From Undaria pinnatifida (taxonomy: Eukaryota; Sar; Phaeophyceae; Laminariales; Alariaceae): DNA of 64,000 bases. The translations under genes and the position numbers were made by a program. Where the stretch lies: the NCBI GenBank assembly GCA_012845835.1, contig JABAKD010000006.1:7176637-7240636 (forward strand), given 5' to 3'. Of the stretch, positions 31,590 to 42,068 are shown one piece after another; positions within the stretch are counted from its first letter, which is position 1, and each line of letters begins with the position of its first letter. The notes under the pieces are model-generated. The model saw only the letters and a program-made list of their open reading frames with translations, searched no databases and was not told the DNA's origin.

Positions 31590-31885
31590 GCTGCGGCAGA
31601 GGGTGCACCATTTTTTTTTCTGGGGTTCTTCAGTTTGGGAGCTTGAGACATGTCTTTAAAACCCAAAAACTGATTTGGAGAAAAATAAAACTGCTACAAC
31701 GACGAATGAAAAATCTCACGTGGACTAGAGGTATACAACGAGAATCGTGATGAAAGAAAAAAAAATGGCCTATTATTTATTTTTTTTCCGACGATTTTTT
31801 TTGGGGTTTAAAGGAGCCCCGTCACTCAGAAACCATTTCAGACGAAAAAAGTGCTCCCCCTCAATCGTATACGCGCCGTGGTGTG
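31590..31885. mobile_element. MITE family 1 copy
   Basis: GTATGCTGCGGCAGAGGGTG, TTTAAAACCCAAAAACTGAT, AATCGTGATGAAAGAAA, CCTATTATTTATTTTTTTTC, AGCCCCGTCACTCAGAAACC and CAATCGTATACGCGCC at the right. Both terminal repeats are recognisable but diverged. Confidence 0.68.
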
Positions 31886-32567
31886 ATGGGGAGGACACAC
31901 CGAGGTGCGGGTGGGTGTGTCGGGGTCAGCACGGGGCGGAACCTGGGGGGCGTCTGGTGACCTTGAATTTGTTTGTAAATGAGGGGGTATTGTCTAGGGG
32001 GAAGGGTGTGTGTGTGGTGTGCCGTGGATGCCCCCTGCTGGTCTGATCAGGCCGCACACCTCTGGCGGTCTGATCACGCCGCACTGTGGCGCGTCACCAC
32101 GTGACCCCTTTCGACGTCGGCTTCGTCCGTTAAAAAAAACTCCAATGCGAATGTGCTGATGGGACGCAATTTTTGCTTCCCTGCTATTAATACTATACAG
32201 TCATTTTCATTCGTCTGCCGAGAATCTTCAGTTCAGTTTCGAGACGTTCTGGTTGATATCTTTGCAGTAGTAACGCCCGATCAGGCCGGGACGTGGTATC
32301 CACAAACTATAACGTAATTCCAAGTAAAATGCCCTCAGAAAACGGGTTTCCAGTTGATTCAGAAGAGGGGTTAAAGCAAGAAGCTGCCCATATGATCGTT
32401 GGAACCCTTGTCTTCTTGTGCGTGTTCGTTTGTATCATTCGGTACAATATTAGATTTTTGGTCCGCTCGTTGTGTCTACAATTTTCCCAAAGTTTGCTTT
32501 TTCAGGTGAGATTGAGCTCCACCCTCACAGGTGAGAGCAAATTGAGCTTCCGGGATATCACGCCCAG

Positions 32568-32805
32568 CTTGCAATGATGAGCACATCGACCCTAAAGATA
32601 TATCGAACTCTCAGCTGACGATCCAGTGTGGTGAGCTAAAGCTTTATTTTATCCCATCCGCCGGAGGATGAAAAAAGAAAAAAAAAAAAACCTAGAAGGA
32701 TCATTTTATGAAATTAGGTTAACATTGAGCGGCCGGGGTATCACATCAGCTTGCAATGATGAGCACATCGACCCTAAGTATATCGAACTCTCAGCTGACG
32801 AATTT
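32568..32805 (+). repeat. Duplicated GCTTGCAA-type repeat with A-tailed module between
   Basis: AGCTTGCAATGATGAGCACA then TCGAACTCTCAGCTGACGA occurs at 32568-32625 and again at 32748-32802, around a family G 3' end (32625-32692). The same core (CAGCTTGCAAA, GAGTTTCGAC, CTCACAGCTGACG) is scattered through the window, for example at 5364, 10226 (inverted), 13620 (inverted), 19118 (inverted), 38572, 56349, 56631 and 61548. Confidence 0.72.
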
Positions 32806-32819
32806 AGGATGGTTATGTT

Positions 32820-33103
32820 AAATTGCGTGTACACCCACCCTGACGTGCGTCGCACATTATTACTATGGGCCGAAAACGCCGTACAGTATGTCATTGAGCG
32901 TCCCGCTGACCCAGGATAATTGTATTAAATTACGTGTATACCCACCCTGACGTATGGACCGAAAACGCCGTACAGTATGAGCGTCCCGCTGACCCAGGAT
33001 GATTGTATTAAATTACGTGTACACCCACCCTGACGTGCGTCGCACATTATTACTATGGACCGAAAACGCCGTACAGTATGAGCGTCCCGCTGACCCCTGG
33101 TAT
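32820..33103 (+). repeat. About 95-bp tandem repeat, three copies
   Basis: GTGTACACCCACCCTGACGT, then ACCGAAAACGCCGTACAGTA and GAGCGTCCCGCTGACCC occur three times; the middle copy lacks GCGTCGCACATTATTACT. The 83-codon ORF over the first copy has no family resemblance and is not called as a gene. Confidence 0.88.
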
Positions 33104-33839
33104 CTTACGGTGAAATTCTTCGATGAAAAAAGTGGAGTATCTGAAGCGGAAAATAACCGTTTTTTGTAACATCTCAACCGGCCACGAAATCGTAATCATT
33201 GCTTCGTGGTGTCATAGTTTCTTGCCTGCTTTTTTTTTTCAACCTTTTCGGGTTTTGAGTTGCTTGCCCGCAAGTTGCATTAACCAGTGGGGGGGAGGGG
33301 GGGGGGGTTACCGGCCACCGCTATGTGCCTGGTAGAATTTTTCTTGTTTCGTTTTTCGTTTCTTCCGCTCTGGAACTGTGTTGGAGCCTGTATCTTGTGA
33401 CCACAGACTACACAGTAGGTTTCTATTATAGATACTACTCGGGCTAACCTAAGGAAACCGCCACGCGGGGGCATAGTCCCCCCCGATGGGGCTCGACTTT
33501 TGTGACCAGGGACGTGAGTCTGTCCACCCGACATACATTGGGTTTTCTAGAAAACAGTCCGGCCAACCGAATTTAAGCGTCATGGGGGGGACATAATCCC
33601 CCCCCCCCCCCCCCCCTCCCGCGCTCCATAGTTTTCGGCGTCATGATGAGCGGAGGGCAGGGGTCTGTCCGTCGGTGCTGATGGAACTTGGAAAGTCGAC
33701 GACCTGAGAAGAGTGCGCACAAAGTCGTGAACAAAGAAGTGCAAGAGAACAAACAAAAAAATAAATGACAGCAGTATGGTATTTAAGGTGTTTGCGGGGA
33801 CGCATGCGCTTAAGGTAGAGGTGTACTAGAGAACGTTCT

Positions 33840-34820
33840 GACGAACGACGCGCGTCACTCGATAGAGGTGCGCGGCCACTTTTTTTTTTTTTTTCAAGGT
33901 TCCTCAATTAATTTGGGAGCTTAGACCTACTATTATTATGGCGAATATTTTCATCGATTATTTCTCTCTTTAACCGGGATCTCCGACGCCAAAAATAAAA
34001 ACCATCCACTATGGGACCAGAAATCATCGTTATTTCTGGGTTCAGAAATCATCGAGGCCAGAAATCAGCGGGTCTGGTGATTTCTGAGCCCAGAAATAAC
34101 AGCTCTTCCAACCTCTCAGAACTGGGATAATTTGACTTTTGGATACTACCTCGTACCAAGTATCACATGTCACCACTGCTCATACTGTACCTGGTATGAT
34201 ACTTGTCTACTGTACACGTCACGCATCACCCACAACAAAGAATCACAAACACACCTACGACAGCATACTGCGCTTGTTGTGTGCGAGACAGAGCTTCATC
34301 CTCTCACAAACGCGACAGCAGCAGCACCATCACCATCGAAATCACCACAGGCACACCACACCAGCACCACAGCAGCAGCGCAGCAGAAGAGACCGCAGCA
34401 GAGGCGGTGGTTACCTAACGTCGCCGGCGACAGTGTACGTGCCAGATTTAAAAAATAAAGGCAAACGGGAAAACAAGACCAACCAATTGAAAAAAAAAAC
34501 ACTTTCCAAAAATCAGAAGCCATAATGTACGCCCCTTATTTCTGATGCAGTTATTGCTGGAGCCTCGAAACTACAAAAATAATCGCCAGAAATAATCGCT
34601 AAAATTTTTTCCATAATAGTAGGTCTTACAGAAAAAAAATGATATTTTTGGAGAAAAATAAAACTGACTACTACACCGGATAAAAGATCCTGTAATAATG
34701 GCCTAGGTATACAGAACGAGCATCATGAAAAAAAAAATGTCGCGTTTCCGACGATTTGGGGTTAAGGAACTCCCGTCGTTCAGAAAAAAACATTTCAGAT
34801 GCGTGCTACGATAGACGTGC
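33840..34820. mobile_element. MITE family 1 interrupted by a 702-bp element
   Basis: Left half 33848-33923 (GATAGAGGTGCGCGGCC, GGTTCCTCAATTAATTTGGG) and right half 34626-34820 (TTTTGGAGAAAAATAAAACT, GGGGTTAAGGAACTCCCGTC, GATGCGTGCTACGATAGAC) make one family 1 element once the insert is ignored. The join would read GGGAGC-TTA-CAG, close to the GGGAGCTTAAGAC of other copies. Confidence 0.8.
33924..34625. mobile_element. 702-bp TIR transposon with TTA target duplication
   Basis: Ends are inverted: GACCTACTATTATTATGG at the left and CCATAATAGTAGGTC at the right, with GATTATTTCT/AGAAATAATC continuing the similarity. TTA flanks it at 33921-33923 and 34626-34628. The interior holds several AGAAATCATCG and CAGAAATCA words in both orientations and no transposase ORF. 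A 3-bp TTA duplication fits the Harbinger/PIF superfamily (TWA targets); the family assignment is inference. Confidence 0.8.
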
Positions 34821-35243
34821 GTTTCTTGTTTTCTGAGGCTCCCCGCCGTAGCTTAGGACATGTCTTCACCCTAAAGCTGATCTAGGGCTAGTGAAAAACG
34901 AAACTTTCTGACCGGACGAAAAACCCTCATGGCCTAAAAATTAAAAGTGTTCATATAAATATCAAAAAGAATCTTTTCAAAAATATTTTGTGGGAGAGGA
35001 TACAGTGAAAAATTGGGGTGTTTATCAAGGGAGGTAATAAAGAGAGAAAAATTACAATACATATCATCAAGGGATTATTTTAGCGAGAGAAAAAAAAAAA
35101 TAGTGGGGGTTAATTCAACAATGTCAGATAAAAAAAGTATTTTCGAGGGCATCGGTGTAGAAAAAAAAACTTCTTAGTAGAAGGTATAGTCTACAACCAA
35201 AAATACGCGAAAAAGAAGAAAAAAAAAACTTCGATCTTGGGTG

Positions 35244-35332
35244 TTAACCCCTTCACTACTGGAAACCCTTTTTGGGGACAAATTTACTTGATATTAGTAT
35301 CGGGAAGGATTTTGGGGTTCTAAAGGGGTTAA
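35244..35332. mobile_element. TTAA MITE (family 2) nested in MITE 1
   Basis: 89 bp with TTAA at both ends, lying exactly at the TTAA of the family 1 sequence that continues GGAGCCCCCGTCATTCATTG and GCCTCTGTCGTAGCACGCGT. The interior matches other copies (GGAAACCCTTTTTGGGGACA, CTAAAGGGG). Confidence 0.85.
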
Positions 35333-35532
35333 GGAGCCCCCGTCATTCATTGACCGTTTCAGACAAAAAGCGATGCCTCTGTCGTAGCACGCGTCTTCAG
35401 ACGGAAAGTGCAATGTGGCGTTCTTCATTGGAGGAGCTCTCCCCCCCAAAAAAATTGGGTTGAAACATAAAAGTGAAACCCGACGTGGACTAATCCGTGG
35501 CCTCGATATATACAACAACAAAAATCAGAGTT

Positions 35533-35912
35533 GGACGCGTCCTACATACAATAGAGGTGTACACCACTTTTTTTTCTGAGGTTCCTCAATTTGGGAGTGT
35601 TTAACCCCTTTACAGCTGGAACCCCTTGTTGGGGACAAAATTACTTGGATTTGGTATAGGGAGGGGTTTGGGGGCTCTAAAGGGGTTAAGACCTCTCCCA
35701 GAAGCTGATATTAACTTGCAGAAAAATAAAACTGCTCGTCGTACGTACCGGATGAAAAATCCCATGTCCTACTGGAGGTACACAACGAGGATCATGCCAA
35801 AAAAAAATGGCCTACGGTACTACTTTTTTTTGTTCCCGACGATTTTGGGTTAAGGATCCCCGTCCTTCAGAAACCATTTTCGCCAAAAAAAGGTATACCG
35901 CTGTATCGTAGC
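35533..35912. mobile_element. MITE family 1 carrying a nested TTAA MITE
   Basis: Left end GACGCGTCCTACATACAATA, then GAGGTTCCTCAATTTGGGAG. The 89-bp family 2 element occupies 35601-35689, and the host resumes GACCTCTCCCAGAAGCTGAT. The right end is GTATCGTAGCATGCGTC. Compared with the empty site at 9058, the insertion added only the element and one duplicated TTAA. Confidence 0.88.
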
Positions 35913-36594
35913 ATGCGTCAGTGTAAAAACAAGAGTGGGCAACGATAACTTTCGGGCGAAGGAGTCTTTTCCTTTTTTTTAGAAAAATAATGATGCGACT
36001 CTGTCCAAAGTGATACCTACTCGTACCTCTCCATCATCGTATATAGCTGCTTCACCGGGGTACGAAATTGGATTGTTGGGTCATGATGGGTAGGAGACAA
36101 ACTTATATCATAGTTATGTTGAAACCGACGAACGTCTCTTAAACCCTGCAAAGAAAGGCTAGCCCGGAACGCACCCAACGAAAAAAAGAAAATCGTTTGC
36201 TAACGTGCCAACTTTTTTTTGGGACAGTTTTTGAGTTTTTTTGCTAATTTTTTCGCGGGTTGGATTATGATGACGTTCGGCGGTTTTCCATACTATCGCT
36301 GTATGTTTTCCTACCCAACCATAGCTGCTGTCCCGCAAGCACCCTACTCAAAGATGTCGGTTGACGGTCGAATTTTGACCCGTCAAGGCTTCTTTGGACG
36401 TATCATACTGGTTTTAGTGTGTGGAGTTCCTTCCTCGACGGCTGCCCGTCAAGGAGGTCCGTCAAGGGGCAAGAGTGCCGTCAACCGACATCTTTGCTAT
36501 CAGGCGTCATCGCGTAACCACCAGCATCCTTCAGTATTGTATGTCCTCTTTTCTTGCTTTCCGCAAGCATGACACAGCCGCTTGCAATTTGCGA

Positions 36595-37190
36595 CTATCA
36601 TCGGTTTTCTTGGAGAATAGCCTGGCCAACCGAAGTAGAGCGTCAGGTGGGACGTATCCCCCTTCCCCCTGATGGTTCTCGACGTTGCGACCGGGGGGGG
36701 CGGGGGGGAGGTGATCTGTCCACCCGGCATGCATCGGGTTTCCTAGATAATGCTGAGACGGATCGAGGTAAAGCGTCATGAGTAGACAGACCCCCCCCCC
36801 CCTGATCGTTTTCCATTCTGTGGACACAGGGAGGGGCGGGTGTGCGTGCCAGGGGGGGGGGGCGGGTCTGTTCGTCCGGCGTACATCGGGTTTCCTAGAG
36901 AATAGTCTGGCTAATCGTAAAAAATCGTCACGGCGGACACACTTTCCCCTCCCACTCCCCCACCTCCGATCGTTCTCGACGTTGTGACCTGCGAGGCCGG
37001 GTTTGCCCACTAGCTGGCACATACATGCAATGGATTTCCTTGAGGACAGTCTAGCTAAAACCATTCCCCCGCCGGTCCCCCTTCCACTCGATAGTGCTCG
37101 ATGTTGTGGCCACAGGGGGGGGGGTGGAGGTCTGTCCACACGCTATGCACACCGGGTTGGCCATCCGAACCAAAGCATCACGGGGGGAGA
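36595..37190 (+). repeat. G/C-tract satellite of 120-150 bp units, about 4.5 copies
   Basis: CATCGGGTTTCCTAGAGAAT-type starts near 36599, 36732, 36884 and 37030. Each is followed by GCGTCA, a C run, TGATCGTTCTCGACGTTGTG, a G run and TCTGTCCACCCGGCATG. A related unit and a half is at 33440-33625. The 202-codon minus-strand ORF across it is an artefact of the repeat. Confidence 0.85.
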
Positions 37191-37685
37191 CGCGTGCTAT
37201 ACGAATAGAGTCCGGTGTGCTGGCTTGCGTATTTTTGTTCGTTTTGCCCGCATGCTCGTTGCGGCCGGCATTATTGCATGATGATGGCGAAATCACCTTG
37301 CTGTATATATTTGCAACGTGTGTGTGTGTCTGTCTCGTGGTTTGTGACCACACAGGGAGAGAGCTCGTTTCTCTATGGGGCATCGGCACGGGCCCTGGTT
37401 GTTGCTGGATGTCGATGTGGGCGGAATATCAGTTTAACGTGAACAACACACACATCACTGTCTCCAGCACGCACGCTCAAAACAACACTTATTATTATCG
37501 TGAAGTCGGCAATAATCGAACTCACGACACCACCACCGTTGTTACCGGTAGTTGTATAGCACTATCTCATACCGCCCCGCTCGCAAAGATCAGGCTTGAA
37601 GTTGGCGAGCATCGAACCCACGACACAACCTTTCTTGGTTGGTTTTCCTGCGCGCTGGGGACATCATGAATGGTGATGATTTTAT

Positions 37686-37790
37686 TTACGGGGGACCCTA
37701 GTAAATAGGACCTACGGTGGACACAAAAACCTATATATTAATCTATTTTTACTAACAATATTTGGTCCTATTTACTATCGTCCTCCGTAA
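37686..37790. mobile_element. 105-bp palindromic MITE, family C
   Basis: TTACGGGGGACCCTAGTAAA at the left and TTTACTATCGTCCTCCGTAA at the right, with AACAATATTTGGTCC and GGACCTACGGT inside. The same 105-bp length recurs at 55251-55355, 55390-55494 and 57005-57109. Confidence 0.88.
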
Positions 37791-37794
37791 ATAG

Positions 37795-38290
37795 TCTGTT
37801 TGATAGTGTGCTCCTGAGTAATACGTGGCGAGGGGAGGGCCCCGGAGATCCCCGTCACGAAATCGGCGAGGCTCAATCAACGAATTCAAAAACGCATACC
37901 AGGTATATTTTGTTGGTTATACAGCGCTACCCATGGAGTTACTTAGCCACGGCGGTAGCTCAGGCGGTTCAGGGTGGTGCTATAGTCTATAGCCAACAAA
38001 GCATGACATCGTGTCGTGAGAGTTCGATTCTCGCACCAACTTCTTATTAGTATTATTCGAGCGTGCGAGCTGGAGACATCATGAACGGTCATGTTATTGA
38101 CAGTGCGTTCTTGAATACTACTTCGTACTATTAATACTGTAAGTACACAAGTACGTGGTACGTGGCGAGGGGAGAGCCCAAAGTCGGCGAGATTCAATCG
38201 ACGACTCGAAAGCATATCAGCACTGCCCACCCGCTGAGCCACAAAGCCACTTCGTAGCTCAGTGTGAGGGTATATAGTGCTACGTAACGA
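37795..38290. mobile_element. Family B tRNA-like SINE sequence, two copies
   Basis: TGCTCCTGAGTAATACGTGG, CGAGGGGAGGGCCCCGGAGA, then TGTTGGTTATACAGCGCTAC head to head with GGCGGTAGCTCAGGCGGTTC. AGAGTTCGATTCTCGCACC (38019-38037) is a B box. A second diverged set (GCGAGGGGAGAGCCC, TAGCTCAGTGTGAGGG) ends at 38290. It mirrors the foldback at 21890-22500. Two further tRNA-like B boxes on the minus strand are at 37500-37530 and 37597-37630. Confidence 0.68.
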
Positions 38291-38404
38291 ACAGAACCAC
38301 CGCATGCAAAGCAATCGAGTCGGACCGATATACGCGAAAGCTCCCTCCCGGTGGCCACAGCGAGTTGCCCTCAAGCATACAGATAGATATATTAATAGTC
38401 ACGA

Positions 38405-38485
38405 CGCGCATGAAAATACGTGGAAGTGTGGTGAGCCAAAGCTTTATTTTTCCCCATCCGCCGGAGGATAAAAAAAAAAAAAAAA
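38405..38485 (+). repeat. Retroposon 3' end with poly(A) tail (family G)
   Basis: GCATGAAAATACGTGGAAGT, GTGGTGAGCCAAAGCTTTAT, CCCCATCCGCCGGAGGAT and 18 A residues. This is the copy closest to 1100-1195. Confidence 0.65.
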
Positions 38486-40019
38486 AATAGTACTTCGAAG
38501 TAGTTGTTAGTGTCTCCAATTTCTGATCTTGATATAATAATACAACTCGTAATGCGCGCGATCGGAGTATCACACACAGCTTGCAAAGATGAGTTTCGAC
38601 GAAATCTTCGATCTCACAGCTGGAGTGTATTTTAATTTTTTTAATATAATAATATCGCGTATCCTCAGAGTCCTATTAATACCAGGCTGGTAATGTTTTT
38701 ACCAGGCTGGTACGATGTATTTGCGTGCGAGGAAGGCGGGAACACCGTCTCACGCCATTGATCGGCGGGTGGCCTGAATCACCGCAATCAATGTTAAAGC
38801 AGCGTGTTAGTACATGTAGTCGGATTGACGTAGTAGGCTGCCCCCTTCGGATGACGACGGGATCGCAGCCAACCGTCCTCTAGCCCGCCAATATAGCCTA
38901 TGGTGTGTTGGAAACATATCGCGAATATCAGCTATAATTATATCCTACCGGCGGGTGACGGGTATTTGAGAAAACTCGATATATAGTCTAATCCCGCGCC
39001 CGTCATGCATGCATTGCCTGAACGCCAGAACCATGCCTGAAAAGTAGCACCCAGTGTACCGCGGTAGTAGCTAGTAGTAGTCACAGGTCGATGTAAGCTA
39101 CGAACCCCTTCTTCTGTCGAAAACGAGACAGACCACAGCCAGCCGCACCCACTAGCTATCCAACAGCTCCCTCCCTAGCAGGGTCTTTCCAGGAGACGCT
39201 ATCGTGGACACCACACCCACCGTTAGCCTTATTATTTCGGAATTTGGATCAAACATATATACGGTGGGCGATATAACACATTGAATCATATCCGTTTCGC
39301 CATTTCCAGAAGAAATGGAAATCGTTTTTTTTCTGCGAACACGTCTTTGTATTAACCACCGCCGCACATATAGAGCTGCCAACGTATACCGGTCTACCGC
39401 CGATCTACCGGTCTACCGCCGCTCTTCTACCGGTCTAGCTGTCAACCGTCTATCGCGCAACAAGACGGGTAGGGCATGTGACGTACGAATCCTTGTACGT
39501 CGTCCAGGCACTGTCAGCACGTTTGTTCGTGCGTGGTCATTTCCACATATATATTTAGACTATTATAATATATAGTGAAGGGGGACAATGCTTTCTTCGC
39601 TGTACTTGTCCATAGTAGTCGTCAATTTTTGTAGTTTTCAGTGCGTTTTTTGTTGTGCGTAACGGAACGGCAGAGCACGCACGAGTCAGTCGTGTAGGGC
39701 AAACAGACTGTCTGTGTGGTTTATCTATCTGTGCGCGTGTTTTTTTTTTGCAAGGCTGACGGCTCCTTCCTGGGGCACCTGCAAGGACCTTCATCCGAAC
39801 ACGACCTACGTGGCTGTTCTCGTGCCTGGTAGTGCGAAGCACATGCATACAGCACACAGCAGCGTAAACCGCTGGCTTTTCTTCTTTCTCGTTTCTGTCC
39901 AAAAAAACGAAAAAACAAAACAAGTTTTTTTTGTTCTCCGTCAGCGCGCAAGTGAACCAGACTGCGGTTGGTTGTGTATGCGCATCACTGATTGATCGGT
40001 TTTGTGGTATTGCCATGAC

Positions 40020-40655
40020 TCGTAGTGGCTCCTGGAGATGCAGGAGCTCCGCCAAACTACTGCTGCTGTGCGCCCTGCTGTTTTTTTGCTTGCTGTGGTA
40101 CCAGGGGGTAAAAAGCAGCACGAGCAGAGGCTCTCGGTTTCTCTCGGCCATTCTCTCGGTTGGTCTCTGGCGTTCCGTCGACGAAAAAAACAAACAAGAT
40201 GATTTTTGGACTAGTAATAGTTTAGTTTTTCAAAATCTTTTTTGTTCTTCTGCTCTGTCTGGCGGTTGTACGAGTACAGGCTGCATCTTCTGGCTCCTGG
40301 TGATGCAGGGGGCTCCGCCAAACTACTGTTGTGCGCCCTGCTGCTGTTGTTGCTGCTGTTGTGCCAGAGGGTACGCAGCAGGGGCAGAGGCTCTCGGTTT
40401 TCTCTCGGCCGTCATCTTGGTTTCTGGCGTTCCGTGGACAAAACAAAAATTATAATTTTTTCGAAATAAATTTAAATCGTTCTTCTCTGTCCGCGTCTGC
40501 GGCGGTTGTACCACTGGTATAGACTTCACAGGATGTCATTTTTTTTTCATCTCGTTATACTGCTGTTGTGTTGTACCAGCATGACTCATAACAGCTCCTG
40601 GAGACACAGTTGGGGTAGACCGAACGAGCTGTACGTCCTGCTGAGCACAGGTGCT
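40020..40655 (+). repeat. About 260-bp tandem duplication with a third decayed copy
   Basis: GGCTCCTGGAGATGCAGGAG, CTCCGCCAAACTACTG, GTGCGCCCTGCTG, GCAGAGGCTCTCGGTTT and GGCGTTCCGT occur at 40027-40175 and again at 40290-40440. AGCTCCTGGAGACACAG, GACCGAACGAGCTGTACG and CCTGCTG at 40588-40645 form a third, weaker copy. It lies 1.3-2 kb upstream of the WSC-CAP start and might be transcribed. Confidence 0.8.
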
Positions 40656-41972
40656 GCTGCTGTCGTTGTGGGAGGTACAAACAGCACACAAACAACACAT
40701 CACAAGAGCACCACACGACAGGTTCTCGAAGCCCCCTCGATTCCACGAGCGGATCTGAGCGTGTTCCATGTTATTATTCGTGCGAATTCCTTCCGGTCGT
40801 TTTGCATTTCCCGTATTTTTGCCAAGTTTTTGAAAAATAATGATTCGCAAGAAATCGGGAAAATCACTCGAGGGATCGGAAATCATAAATCATGAGTTAT
40901 TTTTTTTCCTGGCATTTCACGCCATTTTTTCACCAGTGAAAAACTACGTATATGTTCTGCAAATCCGATCTTTATCCGCTTCCTCCTCACTATTAACAGT
41001 AGTAGTAGCGAGTCAAAAGAGGCGAGAAGTGGCGCACCTGCTGTGCGTTTCCACACTACTGGCAAGTCAAAAGCACTCGTTTCTAAAGATTAGATATGGT
41101 CACCGGCCAACGGCAGGATTGCGTATTATTTTCCGTGCTCTCTTTCGGACTTGTTTTCCCGCGGTGTTTGTTGTTGAGTCACACGTCCTCGCAGGCCCAC
41201 CACAACCCCAGCGAATCTTCCGGCCCCCTCTCTCCCACTTTTATTTTCATCACCACCACCACCATCTTCCAACACAGCAGAAGCGCTGTCTTGGCACGAT
41301 AATATCACCGGGTCTACTCGTACAGGTACGCTCGCTTGCTCGCTCGCTCGCTCGAGGCGCACGCACGCACACACCAGCCCGCACACGAACGCGCTCGTGC
41401 TCGTGTCAGCTAGCATAGATAGTTCGCTCTCGCCTCCATTCGTGTAGCGAGTATGATTGGATCTATCGGGCAACGTCGGGTTTTGGGTGGAATACGTTGC
41501 ATCGCCCGCTCCTCTCGCAAGAATAGTTGTTTGCTGTTGCCTCAGTTTTGGTCAAAGTAAGTGATGATGGTGATCCTTGCAAGGAGAGGTATCATACCTT
41601 GCGCGAGTCTTATCTGCCACGTACGCTGTCGCTGTGGCAGTAGTGTGCGTCGAGGCAGTGGGTGGTAGATGCGTGTTGGGGGGAGAGCGCACGTGTTCTG
41701 TTGTTTTCGGCTCCTGCTGGTGCTGCTGGTGCTGGTCGTCTGTGCATCGCCGATTGCCGCGCTGCTATTATATCGCTGTGCGGCGTGCTCACAAATGCAA
41801 CATGACGCAAAAAATAAATCTTTTTTTCACGCGAACGAGCACAACAAACGACGTGTACAACAGCAGCAACAACAACAGCAGCGACGGCAGCGCACGCACG
41901 TACGCCTAACCCCCTCCCCTTCTCCCCCCCTCCCCCGTTTCATGTTCTTTGTTGTACAATCATGAATACAGG

Positions 41973-42068
41973 ATGGTGCGATTTATAGCTCTGCTCGTGT
42001 GCACGGCACCAGCCGTATTTTCCGCGGCTGCGACTCCCCTGGAGGGAGGACTCCGATCCCGCAAGCAG
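41973..42068 (+). CDS. WSC-CAP exon 1: signal peptide
   Basis: 32 codons. A short basic start (MVR), a hydrophobic core, and AxA at VFSAAA as a likely cleavage region, then TPLEGGLRSRKQ. The donor GTTCGT at 42069 is non-standard after the GT (GTTCG and not GTRAG), which makes this the least certain junction, but phase 0 matches exon 2. Confidence 0.78.

Larger units (their letters stand above)
29381..41972. other. Intergenic, repeat-rich
   Basis: No gene recognised. Contents listed separately: SINE D pair, SINE E, nested MITEs, a 95-bp tandem repeat, the G-rich satellite, family B foldback, MITE C and an upstream triplication. An A-rich stretch with AACGATCAAAA units lies at 29445-29575. The parts 38640-39990 and 40660-41950 show simple repeats (CTCG, CAGCAACAAC) and no support for coding. 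Some of the latter may be 5' untranslated region of the WSC-CAP gene. Confidence 0.6.

Noticed and set aside
32668-32919. 83-codon ORF
   Set aside because: Made of an A-tailed retroposon end, the scattered GCTTGCAA repeat and the first unit of a tandem repeat whose other units are frameshifted.
36531-37139. 202-codon minus-strand ORF
   Set aside because: It follows the period of the G/C-tract satellite and has no family resemblance.
39555-40193. 212-codon minus-strand ORF
   Set aside because: Runs through a tandem-duplicated block and simple sequence; composition and codon use do not resemble the real exons.
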